From contig JAJTAY010000029.1 in assembly GCA_021287165.1 (NCBI GenBank), positions 124,001 through 188,000 of the forward strand: a DNA stretch of 64,000 nt, in the 5' to 3' direction. Below, one piece after another: positions 25,649 through 34,248 of this stretch. The position numbers were made by a program, and so were the translations under genes. The DNA comes from Bacteroidia bacterium. GTDB taxonomy: Bacteria; Bacteroidota; Bacteroidia; Bacteroidales; F082. Positions within the stretch are counted from its first letter, which is position 1; every line of letters begins with the position of its first letter. The notes under the pieces are model-generated. The model had not been told where the DNA came from. It was given only the letters and a program-made list of their open reading frames with translations, and made no database searches.

Positions 25649-27129
25649 CGTACTACTGATTGAATGGTTTGTTGTTTTTTATTGCGTTTTCGTATGAGCC
25701 ACAATCCCAGAAATGACAACGCTCCGTTTAGAATAAGCAATTCGAAGCCAAAGCGATAGCCATGCAGCAATTCCACCGAGTAGGAATTCACCAGCCAGGT
25801 GATAGCGGGAGCGAGCAACGCCACTACCGGAACGAGCCGGTCGTTCACCTTGATGCCGGTGAAAATACCGAAGGCAAACAGGCCCAGCAGCGGGCCGTAG
25901 GTGTAGCCGGCAATGGTGAAAAGACTGTCGATTACTGCTTTATCGTTGATATTTCTGAAAAGAACGTTGATAAGAATAATCAGCGAAGAAATAAAAAAAT
26001 GTATCATATAGCGAAGCCTTCTTAACGAAGATTCGTCGCCTGGCGAATCATTTTTCCGACCCAGAATGTCAAAAACTGTGGAAGTGGTGAGTGCCGTTAT
26101 GGCGCCGTCGGCACTGGAGAATGCAGCAGCAATAAGACCGACAAAGAATATTACGGATGCAAGACCTCCGAAATGCTCAATGGCGAGTTTTGGAAAAAGT
26201 TCGTCGGATGGAAAATTGAGAATTATTCCGCTATCGTTTGCATAAATGTAGAGCGATGCGCCAAGAAGAAGAAACAGGATATTGACAGGTATGAGCAGCG
26301 CACCCAGACTGAGCACATTTTTTCTGGCATCGGCAAGAGACCGGCAGCTGAGGTTTTTTTGCATCATATCCTGATCAAGTCCTGTCATCACAATGGTGAT
26401 AAACATACCGCTGAAAAATTGTTTCAGGAAAAATCTGTCGTGACGCCAGTCGGTTTCAATCAGTTTGGTATATCCGTCATCAATTGCCCGGTTTAGCAAT
26501 CCGCCCATGTGTATTCCCAGCTTTTCGCCGATCATATAGAAAGTGATAACCAGAGCAGCCAGCATGAAGGTGGTCTGCAAAGTATCGGTCCAAACGATGG
26601 TTTTTATTCCGCCTTTGAAGGAATAGAGTGTGATGATTATTACAAAAAGCAAAGCCGTGGCCCAAAACGGGACGCCATAATATTGAAAAATAAAAAGATG
26701 TAAAACGTTTATAACCAGAAACATGCGGAACGAAGCGCCAATCAATCTGGAAAGAATGAAAAACATGGCACCTGTTTTCTGGCTTGTTTTTCCGAAACGG
26801 GTATCCAGGTAGCTGTAGATCGAAACCAGTTTAAGACGGTAATAAATCGGAAGCAAAACGTAGGCGATTACCAGATAGCCGAAGAAATAGCCAAAAACAA
26901 CCATCAGATAAGTAAACTGGGTCTGGCCTACCCAACCGGGAATACTTATATAGGTAACACCTGAGAGCGAAGCACCAATCATCCCGTAGGCTACTACATA
27001 CCAGGGCGACTTCCTGTTACCGATAAAATAAGACTGATTGTTAGTTCGGCGTGCAGTGAACCAGGAGAACAGAAAAAGCAACAGCACATAGGCCAAAAAC
27101 ACTATTGTGATCAGGTTAGGTGCTGTCAT
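25645..27129 (-). CDS. Sodium:solute symporter family (SLC5/SSS) transporter
   Basis: 494 residues with about 13 membrane segments. The N-terminus (PNLITIVFLAYVLLLFLFSWF, then TNNQSYFIGNRKSPWYVVAYGMIGASLSGVTYISIPG) is typical of SSS proteins that use a Na+ gradient to import sugars, amino acids or organic acids. The segment LIAAAFSSADGAITALTTSTVFDI matches the conserved SSS Na+-site helix. Substrate cannot be read. Position is informative: 6 bases after gmhB, and its TGA overlaps the ATG of glnN by 4 bases. A link to nitrogen uptake is possible but only inferred from this. Confidence 0.9.
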   Translation of the reverse strand: MTAPNLITIVFLAYVLLLFLFSWFTARRTNNQSYFIGNRKSPWYVVAYGMIGASLSGVTYISIPGWVGQTQFTYLMVVFGYFFGYLVIAYVLLPIYYRLKLVSIYSYLDTRFGKTSQKTGAMFFILSRLIGASFRMFLVINVLHLFIFQYYGVPFWATALLFVIIITLYSFKGGIKTIVWTDTLQTTFMLAALVITFYMIGEKLGIHMGGLLNRAIDDGYTKLIETDWRHDRFFLKQFFSGMFITIVMTGLDQDMMQKNLSCRSLADARKNVLSLGALLIPVNILFLLLGASLYIYANDSGIILNFPSDELFPKLAIEHFGGLASVIFFVGLIAAAFSSADGAITALTTSTVFDILGRKNDSPGDESSLRRLRYMIHFFISSLIILINVLFRNINDKAVIDSLFTIAGYTYGPLLGLFAFGIFTGIKVNDRLVPVVALLAPAITWLVNSYSVELLHGYRFGFELLILNGALSFLGLWLIRKRNKKQQTIQSVVR

Positions 27130-27135
27130 AACTGC

Positions 27136-27696
27136 TTATTTGTCAGATGATAGGAATATTTTTGAGAACTCGTATAGGCTATTCAACCGGAAATCTGGAG
27201 TGGTGCCTGAAGCTTCATCACCGATCATCACGGTGATCATGCCGGCGTTTTTTCCGAAAATTATATCGCTTTCCGTGTCACCAACCATCATCGATTTACG
27301 AAAATCAATTTCGGGAAACATTTGTTTCGCTTTGATAGCCATTGAAAGACCAGGTTTGCGGCAATTTTCAGCTTCATCGCGAAGCATTGTGCAACTGAGG
27401 ATAGCGTCAATGCGACCCCCGGCATCCGTAACAGTTCTATTCAGGTATTGATGTATCAACTCCAGATGCTCAGGCTTCATTAAGCCGAGCCCTACGCCCT
27501 GCTGGTTTGTAACAACTATTATTCTGCCGAAAACTTTTGCGAGCACTGGCATTGCCTCCAAAACGCCGGGAAGCCATCGAAAACTTTCAATACCACGCAC
27601 ATAGTCGCCCGGCGGGCGCTCATTGATGACGCCATCGCGGTCGAGAAACAGTGTCCATTCTTTGTCTGCAGCCGGCCACGATGAGGGTTTTGTCAT
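27136..27696 (-). CDS. gmhB: D-glycero-D-manno-heptose-1,7-bisphosphate 7-phosphatase (GmhB-like HAD)
   Basis: 186 residues. HAD-superfamily motif I LFLDRDGVINERP, motif II VVTNQQGVGLG and motif IV MVGDTESDIIFGKNAG are intact. GmhB removes the 7-phosphate of heptose bisphosphate in making ADP- or GDP-heptose for LPS core or glycans. E. coli GmhB has a CxH...CxC zinc loop; here only two of the cysteines are seen (SCTMLRDEAENCRKPG), so the loop is degenerate. Anomer preference cannot be called. The start overlaps gmhA by 4 bases (ATGA), supporting the joint pathway. Confidence 0.87.
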   Translation of the reverse strand: MTKPSSWPAADKEWTLFLDRDGVINERPPGDYVRGIESFRWLPGVLEAMPVLAKVFGRIIVVTNQQGVGLGLMKPEHLELIHQYLNRTVTDAGGRIDAILSCTMLRDEAENCRKPGLSMAIKAKQMFPEIDFRKSMMVGDTESDIIFGKNAGMITVMIGDEASGTTPDFRLNSLYEFSKIFLSSDK

Positions 27697-28268
27697 GCTT
27701 TTCGGAAGAGGTCGTTTTCGATGATTTCACAAAGGATATGGCCTATCATGATATGGGCTTCCTGAATGCGGGCCGTAATTTCTGAGGGAACACAAATGGT
27801 TGTATCGCACAGATCGCGCATGGCGCCTCCGGTGCTGCCGCTGAGCCCGATGGTAATCATTTCGGTCTGCTTGGCAACTTTTATAGCTTCAATGATGTTC
27901 GGCGAATTGCCGGAAGTGCTCAGCGCCACAAGCATATCGCCCTTGCGGCCCATAGCCTGCACAAGACGTGCATAAGCCTTTTCGAAGCCATAGTCATTGC
28001 TCACAGCAGTCATGTAGGAACTGTTCACGTGCAGGGCTTCGGCAAAAAGTGGTGGCCTGTCGAATCTGAAACGACCACTCAGCTCTGCGGCGATATGCTG
28101 AGCGTCAGCCGCACTGCCGCCATTTCCGCAAAAGAGCAGCTTACCCCCTTTTCTGAACACTTCGGTTGCCATTGCAGCAATCTGGCTTATCTGATTAATC
28201 AAAGCTTCATCAGCCAACATTTGTTGTTTTACAGATACCGATTCAGCAATGATCCGGGTAATGTTCAT
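27693..28268 (-). CDS. gmhA: Phosphoheptose isomerase (SIS domain)
   Basis: 191 residues from the ATG at 28266-28268; a TTG seven codons upstream coincides with the -7 box and is rejected. GmhA converts sedoheptulose 7-phosphate to D-glycero-D-manno-heptose 7-phosphate. The SIS fold shows LLFCGNGGSAADAQHIAAELSGRF, HVNSSYMTAVSNDYGFE, LVALSTSGNSPNIIEAI and ITARIQEAHIMIGHILCEII, all closely GmhA-like. First gene of the gmhA-gmhB-symporter-glnN unit. HldE-type kinase/transferase is not in the window. Confidence 0.93.
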   Translation of the reverse strand: MNITRIIAESVSVKQQMLADEALINQISQIAAMATEVFRKGGKLLFCGNGGSAADAQHIAAELSGRFRFDRPPLFAEALHVNSSYMTAVSNDYGFEKAYARLVQAMGRKGDMLVALSTSGNSPNIIEAIKVAKQTEMITIGLSGSTGGAMRDLCDTTICVPSEITARIQEAHIMIGHILCEIIENDLFRKA

Positions 28269-28286
28269 TTCAGGAATTTTGAAGCG

Positions 28287-28294
28287 CAAAAATA
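28287..28294 (-). promoter_or_regulatory. -7 box (TATTTTTG) for the gmhA-gmhB-symporter-glnN unit
   Basis: Exact TAnnTTTG on the minus strand, 18 bases upstream of the gmhA ATG, implying a very short leader. It overlaps the alternative TTG start, which helped choose the ATG. Confidence 0.45.
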
Positions 28295-28375
28295 GCCATT
28301 TTGGGCTTGAAGGGTGAATGTCGGCTTTCCAATCAATCTTAAAATTGCAGAATTTTGCAGCAAAACTGAAAATCT

Positions 28376-28744
28376 GTGAAAGCCCTTACCACTATTTTGC
28401 TGCTGATTCTTTCGAATGCATTTATGACCTTAGCCTGGTATGGTCACCTCAAGTTTAAGGATATCAGAGGTTTTGACCAGCTCAACCTGACATGGATAGT
28501 ACTCATCAGTTGGTCGATTGCTTTGTTTGAATACATGTTTCAGGTGCCTGCCAACCGCATCGGATATCAAGGCAACGGAGGTCCGTTTAGCCTTGTTGAG
28601 CTGAAGGTGTTGCAGGAAGTAATAACCCTGACAGTTTTCGTAATCTTTAGTCTGCTAGTTTTCAGAAACGAGGCATTCCGACTCAATCATATCATAGGCT
28701 TTGCCTTTTTAGTGCTGGCCGTGTATTTTATATTTAAAAAATGA
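28376..28744 (+). CDS. DUF486/DMT small multidrug-resistance-like membrane protein
   Basis: 122 residues starting at GTG (28376-28378). The first residues, KALTTILLLILSNAFMTLAWYGHLKF, match the usual start of this family, so the GTG is accepted although no ATG is near. Four membrane segments follow (WIVLISWSIALFEYMF, LQEVITLTVFVIFSLLVF, IIGFAFLVLAVYFIFKK), and VPANRIGYQGNGGPFSLVELKVLQE is highly conserved in DUF486. Function is not established. It stands alone, divergent from gmhA. Confidence 0.88.
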   Translation: MKALTTILLLILSNAFMTLAWYGHLKFKDIRGFDQLNLTWIVLISWSIALFEYMFQVPANRIGYQGNGGPFSLVELKVLQEVITLTVFVIFSLLVFRNEAFRLNHIIGFAFLVLAVYFIFKK

Positions 28745-28801
28745 TTGGATCAGGCAGTAGTATTAACAAAACCCAACTGAGCTCCCGTTCCCTGATCGAA
28801 A

Positions 28802-28819
28802 AAGGTCATTAGTGACCTT
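28802..28819 (+). terminator. Weak hairpin after the DUF486 gene
   Basis: Seven-base stem AAGGTCA (28802-28808) and TGACCTT (28813-28819) with a TTAG loop; the T run starts only seven bases later. A possible weak terminator. Confidence 0.4.
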
Positions 28820-28851
28820 CATCGGTTTTTAAACCATTTTTTAAAAATAAA

Positions 28852-28884
28852 TTTGCTTAATCTGAGTTACTGATGATATTTTTG
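28852..28884 (+). promoter_or_regulatory. Full Bacteroidota promoter for the acidic ExoX-C-like gene
   Basis: TTTG at 28852-28855 and TATTTTTG at 28877-28884 are separated by 21 bases, matching the Bacteroidota sigma-ABfr consensus TTTG-N19-21-TAnnTTTG. It lies 37 bases upstream of the ATG at 28922. Confidence 0.75.
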
Positions 28885-28921
28885 AAGAATCAACGAATAA
28901 AACTTAAACAGTTCATAACCA

Positions 28922-29302
28922 ATGAAATTCTATGATCTCGATTCGGTTTTCACCTTCGGAAAGTATGAAGGGAAAACGATAAAGGAGGTTTTTGAGCGCG
29001 ATCCGAAGTATATCGACTTCTGCTTCAACAACATCGATGAGTTCTATGTATCGCCCGAGGTGATGCGTGAGCTCAGGGCCATGAATCTGGCCGAAATAAC
29101 TGAGCCTACATCATTAGAGTCGTTCGACGACGAAATGTTGGACGCTTATCTGGATGATGCCACCGAAGAACTCGATGGTTTTGACGAGTCGGTACTCGAC
29201 GATGATGAGGAGCCCCGATGGGACGATGAGGAAGACTACGATCTCGGATTCGATGACGATGATTTCGAGAGCTACGACGATTACGACGACGACGATTACT
29301 AA
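28922..29302 (+). CDS. Small protein with ExoX-like C-terminal domain and very acidic tail
   Basis: 126 residues. The N-terminal 50 (SVFTFGKYEGKTIKEVFERD, then PKYIDFCFNN) look like the small domain found at the C-terminus of exodeoxyribonuclease X-like proteins, which binds or positions nucleic acid; no exonuclease domain is present. The tail from about residue 64 is extreme: 34 of the last 63 residues are Asp or Glu, ending YDDYDDDDY, with predicted disorder. Such a tail could mimic DNA or bind basic proteins, but this is inference. It has a good promoter and a strong terminator, so it is an independent, probably well expressed gene. Confidence 0.82.
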   Translation: MKFYDLDSVFTFGKYEGKTIKEVFERDPKYIDFCFNNIDEFYVSPEVMRELRAMNLAEITEPTSLESFDDEMLDAYLDDATEELDGFDESVLDDDEEPRWDDEEDYDLGFDDDDFESYDDYDDDDY

Positions 29303-29308
29303 AATCTG

Positions 29309-29331
29309 TGCCGCCTTCGGGCGGCATTTTT
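29309..29331 (+). terminator. Rho-independent terminator with TTCG loop
   Basis: Stem TGCCGCC (29309-29315) and GGCGGCA (29320-29326) closed by TTCG, followed by TTTTTA. Ends the acidic-protein transcript and reaches the end of the convergent glycosyltransferase gene. Confidence 0.92.
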
Positions 29332-30601
29332 ATTTCAAAAAGTCAGCAATGGATTTAGCATAGTTTTTCCAGCTCATTCCAGCGGCCGTTTCGGCAACAT
29401 TTGCGCGTGGAATGGGATTTTCAATCGCTTTCTGCATGATTCGGCACATATCGTCCGTGTCCGATGGACGAGCCAGATATCCATTATAGCCATCCTTTAC
29501 CGTTTCAGGAAAATGCCCTACTGCGGTAGCAAGCATCGGCATCCGGAAATTGTAGCCGATCGACTCCACACCCGAAGGCGTTGCTGTGAGGTAAAACAAC
29601 AACAAGTTATCGCTCACCTGAAAGTACTTGTGCACCTCTTCGTTGGGCACAAACTCGTTCACCACATACACCGAGTCTTTAATGCCAAGCTGTTCGATCA
29701 GTTCCAACGGACGATATTCCCGCTCATCGTCCCTGTTTTTAAGAAAAAGCCTGCCGGCCATTTTGAAAATGGCCTGTTTTATCCTCGTACTCCATTTTTT
29801 CTGGTCCAGGGTTTGCCAGAACGACTCGCCGACAATGAGCAAACTTACATCGTCGCGTTGCTTCCGAAGTTTTGCAAAAGCCTCGATGGCGTGATGAAGT
29901 CCCTTGTACTTACGAATGAAGCCGAAAAACAGAAACACATGTTCGTTGAGGTTCATGGCTGCTTTCCTGGCTTCGCGATCGAAATCAGGATCAGGCTCAA
30001 ACATGTCGTAAACAGGATGGTACAGTCTGACAACTTTATTGTCGCCGTGCGATGCTACCTCTCCGTCGTTCAGAATTTTGTAGTTACGTTTTGGAAACAA
30101 TGCACGCAATTCCTGTGCAGTCTTCAGGGCATGAACAACAAAACGGTCAGCTTTTCCGAGGGCATAACGTGTGAAGAGTGCATCAATCTTGCTGCCCTCT
30201 TTTTGAACAACAAAATGCAGATCGAAAACCACTGCCGCATTGCTTAATCGTCTGAGGCGCTGAACGATAACACCCATGGGGAGGCCCTGTATGGAAATAG
30301 CCCACTGAAAGATAACCAGATCGGGTTTCAGTGCTGCAATGGCGCGTGCAGTGGCAAACCAGCTCAGTGGATTATTATAATTCGTCAGATAGTGTACTTT
30401 GATATTTGTGCCTGAAAGCTGGTCGCGGCGGCTTTTGCGGTCGATAAAGTCGCGGGGAATTATGGCAGGATATTGTTGTGTCCAGGATACGATATACACC
30501 TCATTTCCTTCTATTTTGTCGAAAGCCTTTGCTAGCGAAGTGTTGTAGTTGGCTATTCCACCCTTGAATTTGGGACCTGGACCAAAGCAGACGATACGCA
30601 T
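29330..30601 (-). CDS. Glycosyltransferase, GT4/GT-B type
   Basis: 423 residues from the ATG at 30599-30601 (MRIVCFGPGPKFKGGIANYN); the 20-codon upstream extension is rejected. The GGIANYN glycine loop near the start, the central VFLFFGFIRKYKGLHHAIEAFAKL, SLLIVGESF, and the C-terminal PSGVESIGYNFRMPMLATAVGHFPE (E-x7-E-like nucleotide-sugar site, then GYNGYLARPSDTDDM) are those of GT4 family enzymes. It probably adds a sugar to a surface glycan or LPS, but neither donor nor acceptor can be read. It stands alone with a -7 box at 30618-30625. Confidence 0.87.
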   Translation of the reverse strand: MRIVCFGPGPKFKGGIANYNTSLAKAFDKIEGNEVYIVSWTQQYPAIIPRDFIDRKSRRDQLSGTNIKVHYLTNYNNPLSWFATARAIAALKPDLVIFQWAISIQGLPMGVIVQRLRRLSNAAVVFDLHFVVQKEGSKIDALFTRYALGKADRFVVHALKTAQELRALFPKRNYKILNDGEVASHGDNKVVRLYHPVYDMFEPDPDFDREARKAAMNLNEHVFLFFGFIRKYKGLHHAIEAFAKLRKQRDDVSLLIVGESFWQTLDQKKWSTRIKQAIFKMAGRLFLKNRDDEREYRPLELIEQLGIKDSVYVVNEFVPNEEVHKYFQVSDNLLLFYLTATPSGVESIGYNFRMPMLATAVGHFPETVKDGYNGYLARPSDTDDMCRIMQKAIENPIPRANVAETAAGMSWKNYAKSIADFLK

Positions 30602-30617
30602 TAACAATGATTTTTGG

Positions 30618-30625
30618 CAAAGGTA
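30618..30625 (-). promoter_or_regulatory. -7 box (TACCTTTG) for the glycosyltransferase
   Basis: Exact TAnnTTTG on the minus strand, 16 bases upstream of the chosen ATG. Its position inside the longer frame supports the shorter start. Confidence 0.45.
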
Positions 30626-30681
30626 CAAAGCTGCATCGTGACAATGCGTCTCGCCATCCACTCCTTATCTTAAATAAACGA

Positions 30682-30711
30682 AAAGCCGGCACTATTGCTG
30701 GTACCGGCTTT
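30682..30711 (-). terminator. Rho-independent terminator after the sigma factor gene
   Basis: Stem AAAGCCGG (30682-30689) and CCGGCTTT (30704-30711); on the minus strand followed by TCGTTT. Ends the sigma factor transcript. Confidence 0.8.
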
Positions 30712-30737
30712 ATCGAAAATGTGGTATTAACCTTCGG

Positions 30738-31601
30738 TTATCCGAGGTAGCTTTTGAGGATTTTGCTCCGCGAAGTGTGTTTGAGCCGGCGGATAGCTTT
30801 TTCCTTGATTTGACGAACCCTTTCGCGGGTGAGGTCAAATTTTTCGCCGATTTCCTCGAGGGTCATGGGATGGCTGCCGTTGAGTCCAAAATATAAGCGG
30901 ATTACGTCGGCCTCCCTTTGTGTAAGGGTGGAAATTGCACGGTCGATTTCCTTGCGCAACGACTCATAGAGCAGCTCTGTTTCGGGGGTTACCGACTCTT
31001 CGCTGCGCAATACGTCGTACATGGTGTTGTCTTCGTCCTGTACGAGCGGTGCGTCCATACTGATATGGCGGCCTGCATTCTTGAGCGATTCCTTTACCTC
31101 GGTTTCGGTAATTTCGAGCATCTCGGCAATTTCTTCCGAATTGGGTTCGCGCTCGAATTCCTGCTCAAGCTTGGCGTAGGCCTTGTTGATTTTGTTAATC
31201 GACCCAATTTTGTTTAGCGGAAGCCTTACTATGCGCGATTGCTCGGCAAGAGCCTGCAAGATTGATTGACGAATCCACCATACGGCATAAGAGATAAACT
31301 TAAACCCGCGTGTCTCGTCGAAACGCTGTGCAGCCTTGATAAGTCCCAGATTGCCTTCATTGATTAGATCCGGAAGACTGAGACCCTGATTTTGGTATTG
31401 TTTTGAAACGGAAACTACGAAACGCAGGTTGGCTTTGGTCAATTTTTCCAGCGCAGCCCTGTCGCCCTGTTTGATACGTCTGGCCAGTTCCACTTCCTCT
31501 TCGGCCGTGATAAGCTCCACTTTACCAATCTCCTGGAGATATTTGTCGAGTGAGGCAGTTTCCCTGTTGGTAACTTGTTTGGTAATTTTTAGTTGTCTCA
31601 T
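30738..31601 (-). CDS. rpoD: RNA polymerase primary sigma factor (Bacteroidota sigma-ABfr type)
   Basis: 287 residues, the short primary sigma typical of Bacteroidota, without region 1.1 or the non-conserved insertion of E. coli RpoD. Region 1.2 ([17 protein letters not shown]), region 2 ([51 protein letters not shown]), region 3 ([16 protein letters not shown]) and region 4 ([24 protein letters not shown], here [20 protein letters not shown]) are all present. It directs transcription from promoters with TAnnTTTG boxes, which are numerous in this window. Its promoter is not obvious in the 53-base gap after pnp. Confidence 0.96.
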   Translation of the reverse strand: MRQLKITKQVTNRETASLDKYLQEIGKVELITAEEEVELARRIKQGDRAALEKLTKANLRFVVSVSKQYQNQGLSLPDLINEGNLGLIKAAQRFDETRGFKFISYAVWWIRQSILQALAEQSRIVRLPLNKIGSINKINKAYAKLEQEFEREPNSEEIAEMLEITETEVKESLKNAGRHISMDAPLVQDEDNTMYDVLRSEESVTPETELLYESLRKEIDRAISTLTQREADVIRLYFGLNGSHPMTLEEIGEKFDLTRERVRQIKEKAIRRLKHTSRSKILKSYLG

Positions 31602-31654
31602 GGAATATCCTCGTGAACTTTGTGCCTTTTATTTACGGATTAGCGCATAAGTGG

Positions 31655-33808
31655 TTACATCTTTTTATCGCCTTCGGGCTTTGGCAACAAAACTTTTCTC
31701 GAAAGCTTCATTTTGTTGGTTTTGGCGTCGATGCCGATAAGCTTGACTTTCACTTTGTCGCCCACTTTCAGAACACTCTCAACCGTTTCGAGGCGGCGCC
31801 ATTCAATTTCCGAAATATGCAGCAGGCCGTCTTTTCCGGGAAGAATTTCAACGAATGCTCCGAAAGGCAAAATGCTTTTTACAGTACCAAGATACTCTTC
31901 GCCAACTTCGGGAACGGCTACGATGGCGCGGATGCGGGCCTTGGCCAGCTCGATACTTTCCTTGTTGGCCGAAACGATATCAATCACACCAAACTCGCCT
32001 TTTTCTTCGATTACGATGGTGGTATTGGTTTCGCGTTGCATCTCCTGAATGATCTTACCACCGGGACCAATGATGGCGCCAATAAATTCTTTGTCCACAA
32101 ACATCTTTTCAATACGCGGCACGTGGTCTTTGTAGTCGGCTCTGGGCTGAGTGATTGCCTTGGCCATTTCGTTGAGGATATGCAAACGGCCCAGACGTGC
32201 CTGCTCGAGCGCTTGTTCCAGAATTTCGTATGTGAGACCGTCAACCTTGATGTCCATCTGGCATGCGGTGATACCGTCCCTGGTACCCGTAACTTTAAAG
32301 TCCATGTCGCCAAGGTGGTCTTCATCGCCAAGGATATCACTTAACACGGCATACTTGTCGGGCGAACCGCTCGAAATGAGACCCATAGCGATGCCTGCAA
32401 CAGGTTTCTTGATTTTTACGCCTGCATCTAGCAGCGCTAAAGTGCCACCGCAAACCGAAGCCATGGAGCTGGAGCCATTCGATTCGAGAATGTCCGAAAC
32501 TACGCGAATGGTATAGGGATTCTCCTCGTTGTTTGGGATCATTGGTTTCAGGGCGCGTTCGGCTAGATTGCCATGGCCTATCTCACGACGGCTGACACCC
32601 CTGCTTGGCCTGGCTTCTCCGGTCGAAAATGACGGAAAGTTGTAGTGCAGCATAAAGTTGCTTGTGCCTTCGAATACCGCGCCGTCGATCGTCTGCTCGT
32701 CAAGTTTAGTTCCAAGGGTAACGGTAACAAGCGACTGGGTTTCGCCACGGGTGAAGATGGCTGAACCATGGGTTGACGGAAGATAATCAACTTCGCACCA
32801 GATAGGCCTGATTTCGTGCAGCTTGCGGCCATCCAGACGAATGCGTTCGTTGAGTATCGCATCACGGACGGCTTTCTTTTCCACATCGTGGAAATAGCGT
32901 TTTACGAGGCCTTTCTTTTCGGCCCGCTCTTCTTCTGACAGTGTTTCGAGAAAAGCATCACGTACAGCCTCAAATGCTGCTGCGCGGGCATGCTTGTCGG
33001 GGTTACCCTCAACGGCAAGGGCATAGCACTTGTTGTATGAAAATTCGTGAACTGCATTACGAAGATCTTCATCATTCACTTCGTGGCAGTATTCTCTCTT
33101 GGGTGAAGCTTTTTCAACCTTGGAAGCCAGTTCAATCTGGGCTTTGCAATGGGTTTTGATGGCATCGTGTGCCACTTTGAGCGCTTCGAGCATTACGGCT
33201 TCCGAAACTTCCTTGCACTCCCCTTCAACCATGACTATATTGTCGATGGTGGCGGCCACCATGAGGTCGAGGTCGGCATTTTCGAGGGTGCTGATTGCCG
33301 GGTTAATCACAAATTCGCCATTGATGCGGGCCACCCTGACTTCGGAGATAGGACCGTTGAAAGGAATATCCGAAACCATCAGGGCCGAGGATGCGGCCAA
33401 TGCGGCGAAAGCATCGGGTGCCACATCGTTTTCGCCTGAGATGAGGTTTATAACCACCTGTGTTTCTGCATGGTAATCATCAGGGAAGAGTGGACGCAAT
33501 GCCCTGTCGACCAAGCGTGCAATCAGCACTTCATAGTCTGAAGGGCGCCCTTCGCGTTTGAAAAAACCGCCCGGAAATTTTCCGGTTGCTGCAAATTTTT
33601 CTTTATAATCAACGCTGAGCGGGAGAAAATCGACGTCTTCCTTAGCTTCTTTGGCCGAAACGACAGTGGCCAGAAGCATGGTTTTGCCAATGGTAAGCAC
33701 TACTGCTCCGTCGGCTTGTTTGGCCAACCGGCCTGTTTCGATGGTTACCAGCCGGCCATCCGGAAGACTGATTTCCTGTTTAATTCCTTGAGGTATCATA
33801 TTTGTCAT
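31655..33808 (-). CDS. pnp: Polyribonucleotide nucleotidyltransferase (PNPase)
   Basis: 717 residues from the ATG at 33806-33808 ([13 protein letters not shown]); a second ATG three codons later is also possible. PNPase degrades RNA 3'-5' with phosphate and is part of mRNA turnover. Two RNase PH domains (first with [20 protein letters not shown]; second with [20 protein letters not shown] and [10 protein letters not shown]) are joined by a helical linker. A KH domain ([15 protein letters not shown]) and an S1 domain ([20 protein letters not shown]) follow. It lies directly downstream of rpsO, the classic order, with a hairpin in the gap. Confidence 0.97.
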   Translation of the reverse strand: MTNMIPQGIKQEISLPDGRLVTIETGRLAKQADGAVVLTIGKTMLLATVVSAKEAKEDVDFLPLSVDYKEKFAATGKFPGGFFKREGRPSDYEVLIARLVDRALRPLFPDDYHAETQVVINLISGENDVAPDAFAALAASSALMVSDIPFNGPISEVRVARINGEFVINPAISTLENADLDLMVAATIDNIVMVEGECKEVSEAVMLEALKVAHDAIKTHCKAQIELASKVEKASPKREYCHEVNDEDLRNAVHEFSYNKCYALAVEGNPDKHARAAAFEAVRDAFLETLSEEERAEKKGLVKRYFHDVEKKAVRDAILNERIRLDGRKLHEIRPIWCEVDYLPSTHGSAIFTRGETQSLVTVTLGTKLDEQTIDGAVFEGTSNFMLHYNFPSFSTGEARPSRGVSRREIGHGNLAERALKPMIPNNEENPYTIRVVSDILESNGSSSMASVCGGTLALLDAGVKIKKPVAGIAMGLISSGSPDKYAVLSDILGDEDHLGDMDFKVTGTRDGITACQMDIKVDGLTYEILEQALEQARLGRLHILNEMAKAITQPRADYKDHVPRIEKMFVDKEFIGAIIGPGGKIIQEMQRETNTTIVIEEKGEFGVIDIVSANKESIELAKARIRAIVAVPEVGEEYLGTVKSILPFGAFVEILPGKDGLLHISEIEWRRLETVESVLKVGDKVKVKLIGIDAKTNKMKLSRKVLLPKPEGDKKM

Positions 33809-33833
33809 GTGTTTTTTCTGGTGTTGCAAATGC

Positions 33834-33865
33834 AAAAAAAGGCAATCAACAAATTGCCTTTTTTT
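33834..33865 (-). terminator. Hairpin between rpsO and pnp
   Basis: Perfect 13-base stem (33834-33846 with 33853-33865) around a six-base loop, T run included in the arm. It may end or attenuate the rpsO transcript, or serve as a processing site in the pnp leader as in E. coli. Confidence 0.8.
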
Positions 33866-33885
33866 GAGCATAACCACTAAATGGT

Positions 33886-34155
33886 TTATTTGCGGATGCC
33901 GAGTTCCTTGATAATGTGGCGGTACCGCTCGATGTCTCTTTCCTTTAAATAATCCAGCAGCTTTCTGCGCTTACCTACCAGACGAACGAGGGCACGCATG
34001 GTAGCCATGTCCTTCTTGTTGCTTCTGAGGTGCTCGGTGAGATGCTTGATGCGAAATGTGAATAAAGCAACCTGCGATTCGGGAGAGCCCGTATTGGTAG
34101 CCGATCCGCTGATTTCCTGAAAGATTTCCGTCTTTTTTTCCTTGGTCAGATACAT
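33886..34155 (-). CDS. rpsO: 30S ribosomal protein S15
   Basis: 89 residues, standard length. S15 binds helices 20-22 of 16S rRNA and helps build the platform of the 30S subunit. Typical segments are [47 protein letters not shown] and [13 protein letters not shown]. It precedes pnp on the same strand. A candidate -7 box lies 23 bases upstream. Confidence 0.97.
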   Translation of the reverse strand: MYLTKEKKTEIFQEISGSATNTGSPESQVALFTFRIKHLTEHLRSNKKDMATMRALVRLVGKRRKLLDYLKERDIERYRHIIKELGIRK

Positions 34156-34178
34156 ATCTATTATCTAAATTGAGGGTG

Positions 34179-34213
34179 CAAAAATAGTTAATTTATTGAC
34201 ACGCGAATGCAAA
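34179..34213 (-). promoter_or_regulatory. Promoter for rpsO
   Basis: On the minus strand TTTG (34210-34213) and TATTTTTG (34179-34186) with 23 bases between, two longer than the usual spacing. The -7 box is exact. Confidence 0.5.
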
Positions 34214-34248
34214 TGGCTCATTTTTAACCCCGGCAAGTCAAAAGCGCA

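Noticed and set aside
29100..29302. Repeat-like run of GA-GAC-GAT codons
   Set aside because: It encodes the acidic tail of a single protein; a low-complexity coding stretch, not a separate DNA repeat.
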